A stretch of 64,000 nt of DNA. Origin: Apostichopus japonicus (taxonomy: Eukaryota; Echinodermata; Holothuroidea; Aspidochirotida; Stichopodidae). This document shows positions 53,287-64,000 of this stretch, one piece after another. How positions within the stretch are numbered: position 1 is the first letter of the stretch; the number at the start of each line of letters is the position of its first letter. The stretch lies in assembly GCF_037975245.1 (NCBI RefSeq), contig NC_092568.1:12859501-12923500 (forward strand), written 5' to 3'. The translations under genes and the position numbers were made by a program. The notes under the pieces were generated by a model. It was given only the letters and a program-made list of their open reading frames with translations, was not told where the DNA came from and ran no database searches.

Positions 53287-56037
53287 GTATAGGGTAACCG
53301 ATACTGAGCTGGTCGATGAGGTTGGAACCCTCGGTTGTGATAAGAGTTGCAGGAACGTTACCATTTACCGGTGTATTGAGGTCAAAAAGTCAAAATTATG
53401 GTAAGAAGTAACGTCACACATAATTCCGGTTTTAATTCTCAACTTTCAGTCGCATGGCCAATTTACTGTTCATTGTCTAATTGAACACACAGTTTTGGGT
53501 CTATTGTTTTACGTCCAAGGAAAAACTACTAAGTATTGTCATAACACTTCTTTTTCTTTCAATGTTTGATATGACCCATCATAAATGAAGTAACATACAT
53601 CAACATACTGGATTGTCTTGTTCCGAATTATGGTACGTTTTCCGTTACGTTACAAGATTGAGGTCACTGAATTTACAATTTAAGCTAATGTATTTGGTTA
53701 TGCTGCCATCATTTCATAACCGTCTTCCATCATTTCGTATTGGGGTATATTGTGTAAAGTTATGTTATACAGTCTCTAACATTTCTTTGAGGATATGAAA
53801 TACATCCAGTGTTGTTGATTGGCTTAGAGGGAACATGTGATTTCCGCTTAGGTCGTTCACAACGTTTGGAGTGAAAGTGCTCAAATTTGGGCCAAAAGAT
53901 GAAGACATTAAAGCTTGGGCCTTACAATATCAACTTGTCAACAATGGAATTACGTGTATATTGTGACCGATGGAACGTATATTGTTAAATATTCAGAGAC
54001 TGGCACCGCAGTCTAACCGGCATATTCACCTTTGTCCTGTTTCCTGAAAATGTAACGTACCGTGCGAAGTGTATGTCTGAGATATGGGGTCAGATTAGCC
54101 TAATAATTAAAGATCGCCGAGTAAGCAGGTTTAGGCGTTTGCTACTAACAATACAGTAGCGGGTGGTATATGAGGCTACTTTTGAGTCCAATTTACTCCA
54201 TTGTTTTGAATATTGTTTGAGCATCCATCATTACTGGGAACTATACAGGGGGTAGACTCTATCGAGTCTGTTACGCGAATTCCGAGTCCTTCACGGTTTC
54301 TATATGGGCTTATTACTTGCCGCTGTTCTTTAGAGTATCTTTCGTTCACTCCCTCTGTAAATACACGAAACAAGGCAAGGACACGTGGCAGCCAGTGGGG
54401 GGGGGGGCGATGACACGTGACAGGCCAGTGGGGGTGGGGGGGTCTAATATTAATAAATAAAAAGAGCTTTCAACGGACAGAAAATATTATCCTTAACAGA
54501 ACTTTCTGATGACAAACAATGTGAACTTGAGTAGCAAATATATACCACACTTGTGGTTGAAAACCCCATTTCATATATCTTGCCCCTGACTCGAGATATG
54601 ATTTAATGAATGTAACCTATCTTGACTGGTTAAATCTTCGCCAGTACTCCACTATGGCTCCAGATTTACTAGAATAGGCTATTATAATATTCTTGTTGAT
54701 TTATCCTTGAAACCTAATACATTTGGAATGGTCGTTTAGCTTTTAAAGTTCTCTATACTTAGAATTGCAATGAAAAAGAATCTATTGTTTTCCTCTGTGT
54801 AGAAACTTGATTGACAGATTATATATATGAAAATACATTTTTCAGCTGAAGTACCCTGATGACATCTTCATTCTGTGTTGCCAGATGCATGAGTTACCAA
54901 ATATCTCTAAATTTGGGAGAGAAAATAAAATTTATATGTTCGAGATAAAAAATGCTGTAAGGATATGGGTTATCGCCTTATGGATGGCAAACAATTTTCA
55001 GCAATCTTGCTAAGCAGGAATCAACTTTTTAAGATCCAGTGAATGGCACACCTTAATTAGTCTTGTAACCATCCTACAATATCATCAGTCCTTACATCCA
55101 TGTGTATGGAACAAATGTCGCTATGCGTTTGATTATCAGAACTATAACCATTTCTTCCGAGACTCAAACTCAATAAAAAAAGGTTACGTTCATCTTTCAT
55201 TTACAAGGTCAGTGCGGATTTCTTCCTGATTGAGGGCAGCACATCTTAGCCTCTGTAGATCTATGTTGACAGATATGAAACAGTTTATCATCAACATCAG
55301 TGTGTCAATCCCCTTGAATGTTATGGATGTGCTCAATGGCAAAGAGTAAACACAACCTTTTGTAGATTAATTTCTCTTTCTCGGTGCCAGTCAGGCTTCC
55401 GATGATTGCAAGTATTTCTTGTGACAAAACTTTGTCTGTTTTGTCCTAACTCATGATGAAACGAAAAGAAGGAAGAAATATGTAGATTTATATGTGTGTG
55501 TGTGTATGTCTGTTAATTCATCTATCGTGTATATGTAGCCTTTCGATATGTACTAAGTGTTTATGTATACAGTACATTGCTAAACTTAATATATCACATG
55601 CAGACAAGGATGACCTTCAAAGAGAATTTCCGTCTTGATATGTCATAGAACCCCCTCCCCCCTTCCACCCCACCCCTTACGGCAAAAAGTGCTAGTAAGG
55701 GTGTGTTCTACATAGCTAACTAATTCTAAATCTATGAAATGCTCCTTCATGGTCAAATTGATGGTGACATTAGTCCATTGTTTCATGAATTTTAATAACT
55801 CAAACATAAACGTTTTAACTTCAATGAGGAGCAACAAAAGCGCCCTTGTATGACATTCAACACCATTTGTACTTGAAATGTTTGTAAGGCATTGAAAACA
55901 AGTTACTTTAGGCGGGAAAAGTTGTATGCCTTCCTACCGGAGGTTTGTGTCTCATCTGAGGAGATTCATCTAATGGTGTGTTTGTGTTAGACTAAGCAGT
56001 CCAGCCACTTCTTGTTGATGACCGTCATACTTTAAAG
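53287..56037. other. no gene recognised; G-rich direct repeat
   Basis: ACACGTGGCAGCCAGTGGGG and ACACGTGACAGGCCAGTGGG are tandem copies at 54380-54442, each ending in a G run. Otherwise AT-rich with no supported gene. Confidence 0.4.
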
Positions 56038-56364
56038 CAGGGTTTCCCTAACTTTATCCCCAACGAACCTCCTGTGGATGTCAGAGTTGTCCACAGACCC
56101 CCAACTTTTCGAGACACGATCTGAGTCATTATTATACTATAATACGCATAACGGTGCTTCGTAAGAGATCCAGTTCATAGTGTAATATTGTAATGGAAAA
56201 AAAAAACTAGTTTGTCGATAGGTACGACTTTTGTACATTAATTTTAACTTTCTTAAATTATATGATATATCATATTTTAGTTCAACAAAATGTACTCTAG
56301 TTTTGACTTTCACAAACGTCTGACGTACCCCCTGGGATGGACTCACGCACACCCTGGGGGTCAT
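56038..56364 (+). mobile_element. possible degenerate hAT element
   Basis: CAGGGTTTCCCTAACT begins it, CCACAGACCCCCAACTTT follows, and CGTACCCCCTGGGATGGA with ACACCCTGGGGGTC lies near the right. That arrangement is common in old hAT elements. The right terminal bases and duplication are missing. Confidence 0.35.
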
Positions 56365-57974
56365 CTATGAATAATTAAAAGTGGTATAAAATTATAACCT
56401 TACTTTATAATAGTGTTTTTGAATCATGGTGTTTAACATGTCTAATATAATTTGTTCGCTTATAGTCATCACTTAACTTAATGTGTCATACAACTCAGTG
56501 TTATATAGCATAATCCTACCTTTGCGAATATCTGTATTTTGTGTATAGATAATAAACACCAGATTACATCAGGTTGAGCCAGTATCGTACAGTTAAACAG
56601 TAACAGAGATGGACATTTTGTTCGCGAAAGTTATTGGCATTCATCGTTTTATGATACAACACTAAATGTTGGCAAGTTATCAGCAATCTCTGGCATTAAT
56701 TCTTGGCGTATCGTTGACCACAAGGAATGGAACGCGTCCAGCTTCGATCTTAATCCATTGACCATTAAAACTAAGATATGCATGGAACGCGGTAAATGCT
56801 ATTATGGTTAGTGATAATATAAGATACGCTTCACCAACTATGTGGAGAGTAAAGGTAGAATGGTCCCCACACCGGAATGTTACGTTATCTCTCGGTGTGA
56901 AGTCCATTGTTTTTGTTAATGACTGCATTTGCAGTTGTTAGCGAGGTGTGAAATGACAATCTAAAGAGCATGCGTGAGCCTAACCCACGTGACATCACTG
57001 CATGTGCAGAATAGTTTAGAAAGACTAGATCTACACATTAGACAAAAAGGTACTGTACGTAAATCAGTATCAAGTGTGTGGGAGTGGTGGGGTAGTGACA
57101 CTACAGCTCGAACACTCAAACTGATTTATAACGTCGTTTCTGATTACTATATTATTGATTGCCTATTTCCTCAAACGTTGCTATTAAATCCTCTTATGCC
57201 TATCAATTTGAATGCGCAATAGCACCGTGACGTAGTTGATACGTCATAAGTTCCGGTGTACGATACAAAAATCAATATACCTCGACAGCTATATTTCAGC
57301 TCAGTGTATGTCTTGAGAATTTGAGTTGGTGCAAACTGACGTTGTATCACACACTTGCCTGAAATTGTAATTATTCTTTAGCAATGGAATAATTTGATGT
57401 CATGCTTAGGAATGAGGGAGGTATATCATTTCCAATCGCGGAAGAATCTTCCTCGAAGCTGTCATGAAAATGTACATCTCTGCATGTGGTGGGAGGCTAA
57501 AATCAATTTCTATTATCTCGGGCAAGTTTTGAAATTTATCTCCAATTTCCTCAGTTTCCTTCTATAGTTTACCTTTCTCTTTGCACGTGTGTTCTCCTGC
57601 ACGCGTAATTGTTTCCTCCTCGTCAAACCAGAAGTGAAACTTGACACCGAGCTTGAATTAGGTCTATTGATTGTTTCAGTTGAAAGGTACCTATACTGCG
57701 GACAGCTACAGCCTTATCCGGGAAAGAACACTTATCTGTGCTGTAATCACGAGTGACTTTGCTAACAGCGAGATGTTAGCAAGATTTAATTCAACCGTGA
57801 CAACATTCAACAGCCAATCAGGCTTAATTATCTTAAAACAGAAACGCGAACAAGACTAGTATTGATAATTTTGCTCTGAAATATCAAATCTTACTGATTT
57901 GAGGTGACAGAAGAAGCAGGCTCTTCATTCAAGTGCCGTTCAAAAGTAGTTGATTGGAATGTTAGAGCAGAGAG
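56365..57974. other. no gene recognised
   Basis: Open frames of about 80 codons occur on both strands at 56680-57222 without recognisable motifs. Confidence 0.4.
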
Positions 57975-58195
57975 CAACATAGTGTAGTGACATTGTAACA
58001 CAATGTGATGACAACGTAACACAATGTGATGAAAACGTAACGCAGCTTGGTAACAGCGTGACGCAGCGTGGTAACAGCGTAACGCAGTGTGATGACAGCG
58101 TAACGCAGCGTGGTAACAGCGTAACACAGCGTGATAACAGCGTGACGCAGCGTGGTAACAGCGTAACGCAGTGTGATGACAGCGTAACGCAGTAT
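57975..58195. repeat. 21 bp minisatellite, about 10 copies
   Basis: The unit is CAGCGTGGTAACAGCGTAACG with variants (GTGATGACAG, AACACAATG), itself two 10-11 bp halves. The left copies are more diverged. The period is seven codons, so three frames on two strands stay open and give seven-residue peptide repeats. None is a gene. Confidence 0.96.
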
Positions 58196-59819
58196 AGTCG
58201 CCTTTTGCAACTAATTTCTGTATTGCAATCATATCATGACCGTGAAGATAACTTGATTGATAAGAAATTTCAATTGAACGGATTGAATTTCAAAGGCACA
58301 AGATGAACCCTAACTTAACTACACATCAACTTGGATACCAACATGTGTTATAGCTCAGACTGTCTGAACCATGGAGGTTGCATTTTACAGTTAAAACGAG
58401 TATATCATGAAGCATTAAATGCAAAGTACAATGCAAAGTGCACAACGGGCAAAAAATCAGATGGAGAGAAATTTTATGAGTTATTATTAGCTATATACCG
58501 GATTTCTCTACATACTCTGCAGCCTAACATAGGATTTCCCACTACACATGGGTATATAGGTATACGTTATAGATAATTGCCGAAATGCTACAAAGTTCGA
58601 GCCGAATATGTTTGAACACAGTTGGATCCAAAACATCCCCATCAGAACCTGAACTGAACTGAAGCATCGCATCATAAGTGAGTTTAATTGAAATATAGTC
58701 CTACCATAAAAAAAAATATTGACAATATAGGAACCAATCTATACCACTAGTTAATTAAACGTGGACCATATTCTTTGCTGGATCATACTCACTTTCATAA
58801 GAGATAATATAGCTAATAAAAACAACAAACATCACACTCCCTCATTGAATCTTTTAGGTTTTATGTTAGAATTAAATCTAAAGCTACTTTTAACTTTCTG
58901 TTATGAACGAAAAGTCAACGTATAAACTTTCCAATGGCATGTAATGTAAATAAAAGTCCTTAGATACAGTTTTCCAAGGAGCCATTGTATATGGTTAGCA
59001 GGTATATAACACATTTATTTCTGATCGTGTATCCTGCCATGAATTTGATAGATAAATACAGTTGAAAATCATGCCAAAAATGCGTTTTCTCATCGTTTTT
59101 TGTTTTTTTGGGTGGATGTAGATCTGATAAGACATAAATTGTTAACAAGAGCGTTAAATCATAACTTTGCTCTGACAAGAAGTGTTAAATCCGCTCGCTG
59201 AATAACCTACATAAATCTGCCGTAACTTTATAGTGTCCAAATACTTCTGAGATTTAACTGAAAGGAGCACACAGTAAATTACCATATATGAGGCTGGGAG
59301 ATTTTCAAACTTGTTATAACTAAGCCTACGATACAATCTTATGTTTTTCATAAAACGTCAGTCGAAGGAAACCGAATCTCGCCAAGATGCGACCATATAT
59401 ACGATCGTTAACTAGTTACACATATACAACTTTGTCCGCATGGAATGTAAATATTGTGATCAATTTCACAGGACCAGAAACTATTTTCTGGTTAGAGCAG
59501 TTTTTATCACGACTCTCTTTTTAAGTAAAATGATATTGATACCTGTTGAAGGTATAAAAAACAGATCAGGTCAGGTTTCAATTTTGTTTTGTTTCATATC
59601 ACATTCGATATTCAAAACGCATTTGTATCATTCAGAGTATAATGTAGCATAGCATTTAAAAGCTCATATTTTTTAAAGGTAAAAGGAAGTTGGATATTTC
59701 ACAAATTTATATTACAGAGCTTGTGAAACGAAGTTCATTGATCAAACTCATATCTTTATAGCGCTCGTTAGGTTGGTGAGATTGAAACAGAAAAAAAAAA
59801 TAATAATAATTGCGACTGT
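58196..59819. other. no gene recognised
   Basis: AT-rich single-copy-looking DNA; nothing supported. Confidence 0.4.
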
Positions 59820-60100
59820 AACAATAAAACGTTGCGAAGCGTTTTATCTCGATATTTTTTCATTTAATGTCGAAATTTGATTCCTTTGTCAAAATCAAAA
59901 TTTTGCCATAAAATTTACAAAACGTTAACTTCACAAATAGATGCTGAAACCACACTATGAACAATAAAAGAGTATCCTATGTTTTTCTCGTATACCTCAT
60001 AAACAGTGTGAACTTCGACACAAAGCGAAATGTCGAGATAAAACGTCGCTGAAATTTCAAGGTGAAACGTCGAAATTTCGACGACATTTTCTAAAAGAAT
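59820..60100. repeat. AT-rich foldback region with TCGAAATTTCGA motifs
   Basis: GCGTTTTATCTCGATATTT at about 59838 is matched in inverted orientation by AAATGTCGAGATAAAACG at 60028-60045. Several CGAAATTTCGA-type words lie on both sides. It may be a small non-autonomous element; ends are unclear. Confidence 0.45.
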
Positions 60101-61954
60101 TTCTAGCAAGAATTTTTTTTAATATATTTTTTATTTTCCAATGTTATATACACATGCACAAAACAATATATGTGGAAATTCCCCTTAACTCCATTGGCAT
60201 CACACGTCGGACAATCACCCCCCCTTGTGACGCCCCTGTATACAGTATTGACTCGCGTAATCAATTTTTCAGTATGTTTTACTCTGTATTGTTATACTAC
60301 TTCATACAGACAATAGAGCATCAACAAATCCAATCAACTGAGAAACTGAAGGTAGGAAAGCAATACAAGTTCGTTTCAATATGATTGCTTTTTGTGAACA
60401 TTTTGTAAAAATTATCCCGATAGAAATATTGTAATATTCATTCAATCTTGTTCATGAAAGACCTGTCTGTACCCGAAGAGAGAGAGAAAACAATAAAAAC
60501 ATACATAAAACCATAATGATATGTGGGCCTATATATTTAAAGCCCTTATTGTTTCATATTGTGTTCGCACTCGTCACGTGCCTCCGATATTAATGATTTC
60601 TAAAAGTTTAAGTCTTTCATATTGCTAATAACATAGAAGTTACTAAACAAAAGCATCTCATTGATTTTGATGAATACACGTGCATGAGAGGGATATAAAG
60701 ATACAGATTGATGGGTCTGGTTATGACTCGAGTTGTTCTACGTGCGTGTATATAAGTAAAAAATCTGAGATTGAAAAGCTATTTATCATAAACAGAAGTA
60801 AAGAATCTGAGATTGAAAAGCTATGAATCATAGACAGATATATATCATATACAAACCATTAATCGAGGCCGGGTAGTACAATATTTATGGACAGTTTCAC
60901 CACAGTTGTCATCCATTAAACAAAAAGCTTATCGAAATGTGTGCCAACTGTTTCTATTCGCAACGAAACGTGTCCAAACGATATTTGATATAAATCGGTT
61001 CACTTTGTTGCATTAAAGGGTGACCTTAGACACATACTAACTTTGAAATGTTGTGAACTGTTAAAACAGTGCTACTAAACCAGGTCATGTTTCTCATATA
61101 ATAATATTCAATTGTTGAGATACGCCTCTTTAAACATTTGAGGTTCATTTAAAGAGGCTGAAGTTCTAAGCCTAACAGAAAGCATGAGTTCAGTTCCTCA
61201 GATGTAGCGCAAATCTCAATAGGAAAAGCACAAAGACGCAGTCTACGACCTTAAATAACAACAAGGTTATAGGGTTAGGGTTAGGTCACAATCTCTAAAA
61301 CAATAGATTTACAATAAAACTGAGACTCATACTGAGGAGCAGACGTCATCGTCAGGCTAATATTAAATGAGCTTTCCAAAGGTTTAATTTAGGCCTAATC
61401 TTGAAACCGGAATAGCTATAGCAACATTACAAGCACTCAAATTCTTTCTTTTCTCGAACTATGACATCGAGAATAAACTTTTTAAAGTAATCCTTTCTAT
61501 TAGTAGTGACGGGCGTGGCGGTTGGGGGGCGTGGGTAGGGGGGCATGGGGGGAGTCGGCCAGGGAGTCATCAAATAGTCCAGTGAAGCTTCATCTCCTGT
61601 GAAGAGAAAAAAATGAATATATGTGGATGACATATTTTTTTTAGGGGGGGGGGGTATGCGGTTATGCCAAAATGTAAATTAGATGCAAATATTGCTTGAC
61701 AGTCCTTCGATGTTCGGCACAGGCCCGGTCAGTTTCGTAAACAATTGAGAAGAAAGGGATATTTCTGTGAATTTTGAATCTAAATATATTGGTTGAGTGA
61801 CGTCATACATTTTGTGCGGCATAGGCTATGCTGCTAACAGGGCAGCATGTAGGTTTTACAGAAGGAAAACATTCAGGTATTATCATTTCAATTTTTAAAC
61901 AGAATTAATATGGTTCTTGTATACGCTATTCTCCCTGTAATGAATGGATTAATA

Positions 61955-61958
<4 letters not shown>
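60101..61958. other. no gene recognised; small repeats
   Basis: CCCCCCTTGTGACGCCCCTG ending at 60238 looks like a lone hAT right end. AATCTGAGATTGAAAAGCTA occurs twice about 45 bases apart at 60760-60850. A G run lies near 61644-61654. Confidence 0.4.

Positions 61959-62022
<64 letters not shown>
61959..62022. repeat. (TA)n microsatellite
   Basis: About 64 bases of pure TA. Confidence 0.98.
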
Positions 62023-62025
<3 letters not shown>

Positions 62026-64000
62026 AGGGTCTGTCAATGAAGGGACACAAAATGATACAATGGTTGAGCGCCCTCGATTTCCATATATGTACTACTTTCG
62101 CATATGGCACTCGAAATTTTAGCGTAGTAAACCGTTCCTAAGAATACTTTTCCAGAGTTTCTACGTTCGAACGTATATGCAGACATGATAAGTCAATTGG
62201 ACAAGTTAATTCATCTCTCAAGTTAAGGAAATTGCTTTGAGCTTGTTGACACTAAAATGCTTATGGAGATTGTTTGAACATAAGAGGCCATTATTCGACT
62301 TTCTGTATGATTTGATATCATATTTGATAACATTACTGCGACGTCCTGATGGCGGATGCTCACGTATATGCCATTTTGTATTGTCGTATATACGCTACAG
62401 CATATAAACACAATGTATACATACGATAGAATAACAACAGCTCGTATTGTTTAGTTTTATGACGCTCTCGCTACTACAGACGTTACAATTGCCTTTCCTG
62501 TTTTCGCTGTCAAAAGAGATAAGCTAGGATACGAAGGTTTTAATCCTATACACTGTACACACTGTCGCATATAGGCATTAGTATCTACTCAACTAAACAA
62601 TTTACCGGAAATATTTAGTCAAGCGAGTAAAAGTGACAGTATAAATCAAGCACGCTTGATATATGACAAGACAATAGTATCTATTATGTCACCATTGTCT
62701 ATAATACGTAAACAAGCCAATGTTGAGCTGACAGATTTCTTCTGATCTTGATTTGCTGTTATCTGAATCTTTGCTTACACGACATATTAACGACTGTTCT
62801 TTACAGTACACGGATAATGCATGCGATCATGTCTTCGCAAGTCCTCGTTGACGGCTTCTCATTGTACAGTTATTTGAAACATGCTGTGATTTCTCGGGGA
62901 TATACCTCTGGCTCGTACGGATAATATCACATGATCATAACGAGCTCGACCACCCACCCCCCCCCCCACTCCTACCCTCGACATCGAAATAAGTTGATAG
63001 CCTATTGGCAGTTGTCCGGAATAATTTACTCCAATACGAGTGAAGAGGAAGCACGGCTCACCATCATAACTCAGTTTACTGACGAAGAAGGCGCGTTGGC
63101 GTTGTAGAGAGTAAATATCATTAAGTCATGTTGTATCATGTTTCAAGTTACTAGCCGTTAACATACATCTGTGTCCTTACCGTTTTCATATGATACAAGA
63201 AACTCCCTTTTTACTTTGATTCGTGACGTCACAATGCTTTATGCAGTAAAATCTGAAAAAAAAACGACGGTTGACTTTTCATCCACTTGTCGCCTATGAG
63301 ATTAACAATCTAATGGATTAGTGCCAACAATATATCGCCATAATTTGCTGCACCATCAGGTTTAACCGTCTCATCAAAGAGATACCACCCACCCCCTCTG
63401 ATTCGTTTTCAAATATTTAATCTCATATTATTCAAAATCCACCGGTACGCAATTTCAAGTCATATATAGAAGAAACAAAATAATAAATAATGAAAATAGT
63501 CCTGTAACTGGCGAGAATTCCCTCCGTTCCGTTTTTATTTTGCGAAGAGAATCGCGGTTGCCGATGAACAAAGATTGTATTTCAAGGAATAAAGATTATT
63601 TATGTGATTATTTGACTTCAGAGAGAGATATACCTGCGGTCTACCAAATGTTTGGTGGTTTCACTTCATTTATTTCCTATCTCCGGAACCGACACTTTGG
63701 ACATGTAATTAACGAACTGTATCGCGAGCAAGAAACCGTAGTATATTTATGGTCATAGAGGGATCGGTAGCCGTACCGTTTAGGGATTTCTCTCGCGTGC
63801 GGATCATATTCTTGTGGATATCAGAATTTTGAGCGTTTGTCGGTCAGCCAATTGGTGTCGAGGATTGATTTAGTGCAGGGGAAGAATGAGAACACGTTGT
63901 AGCCTCGTGACCTCACTTGTTCAGTTTGTTCAGAAGGTCACCAACTTAAAACAAAAGGCGAACCGTCCACGCTCAAGTGACACGTACGTCGCCAAACCGA
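62023..64000. other. no gene recognised
   Basis: Mixed DNA with a C run near 62954-62966. The last 250 bases are CpG-rich and contain a CCAAT word (63849), but nothing that defines a promoter. A 72-codon plus frame (63540-63758) has no recognised motif. Confidence 0.35.

Noticed and set aside
32025-60247. TATACAGT next to CAGGGGCG at 32033 and next to GCCCCTG at 60238, as if one element
   Set aside because: 28 kb apart with different inner termini (GGATCC against TCACAAG); coincidence.
61268-61285. TAGGGTTAGGGTTAGG, telomere-like
   Set aside because: Only about two and a half units; too short to be called an interstitial telomere.
63840-64000. Promoter with CCAAT at 63849
   Set aside because: One CCAAT word in CpG-rich DNA without TATA, initiator or a downstream exon visible in the window.

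Overview
The window looks like non-coding DNA from a marine invertebrate, most likely an echinoderm. That assignment is an inference. It rests on the AT-rich base composition, the abundance of (TA)n arrays and minisatellites, the repeated palindromic word TAGGCCTA, hAT-like elements that begin CAGKGGCG or CAGGGC, and tRNA-derived SINEs of invertebrate type. There are no operons, no ribosome binding sites and no long bacterial or viral reading frames. I recognise no complete protein-coding gene. The longest open frames are either chance frames of 60 to 133 codons or translations of tandem repeats.

Layout. 1 to 540 is the end of a 47-48 bp minisatellite that continues off the left edge. About 541 to 9,000 is single-copy, strikingly CpG-poor DNA, followed by an AATAAA signal at 9858. 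It could be the body or 3' UTR of a transcribed gene whose coding part lies outside the window. From about 9.9 kb onward CpG is common and repeats dominate. A possible internal exon on the minus strand (10942-11245) is followed by a tRNA-derived SINE (11672-11975), small minisatellites at 13.5 and 14.1 kb, and a large 23 bp satellite-like array with higher-order structure (18.16-18.80 kb).

21.8-26.2 kb and 31.5-33.3 kb are mobile-element clusters. Four or five non-autonomous hAT elements can be delimited by inverted ends, and four of them have visible 8 bp target duplications (31628-32731, 32006-32406 nested inside it, 37008-37450, 30153-30341); a fifth (21809-22523) is probable. Three of the delimited elements, plus one orphan right end, share a roughly 98 bp subterminal module with a short hairpin. 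The 31.6-32.7 kb nest lies inside an older inverted-repeat element (31524-33315) rich in TACGTACG palindromes. At 24.1-24.3 kb two element ends face each other across a (TA)n tract and form a 60 bp-arm foldback.

The remainder (38-64 kb) is mostly single-copy or degenerate AT-rich DNA. It carries further (TA)n arrays, a second SINE (51.86-52.13 kb), small tandem arrays at 47.7 and 58.0 kb, degenerate hAT ends, and a hammerhead-ribozyme-like motif at 45.7 kb of the kind carried by Penelope-like retroelements. A second such motif is at 4.85 kb. I see no convincing undescribed protein system. The most unusual signals are the nested hAT families with their shared module, the hammerhead-like motifs, the SINE pair with an inverted shared segment, and the sharp CpG boundary near 9-9.9 kb.
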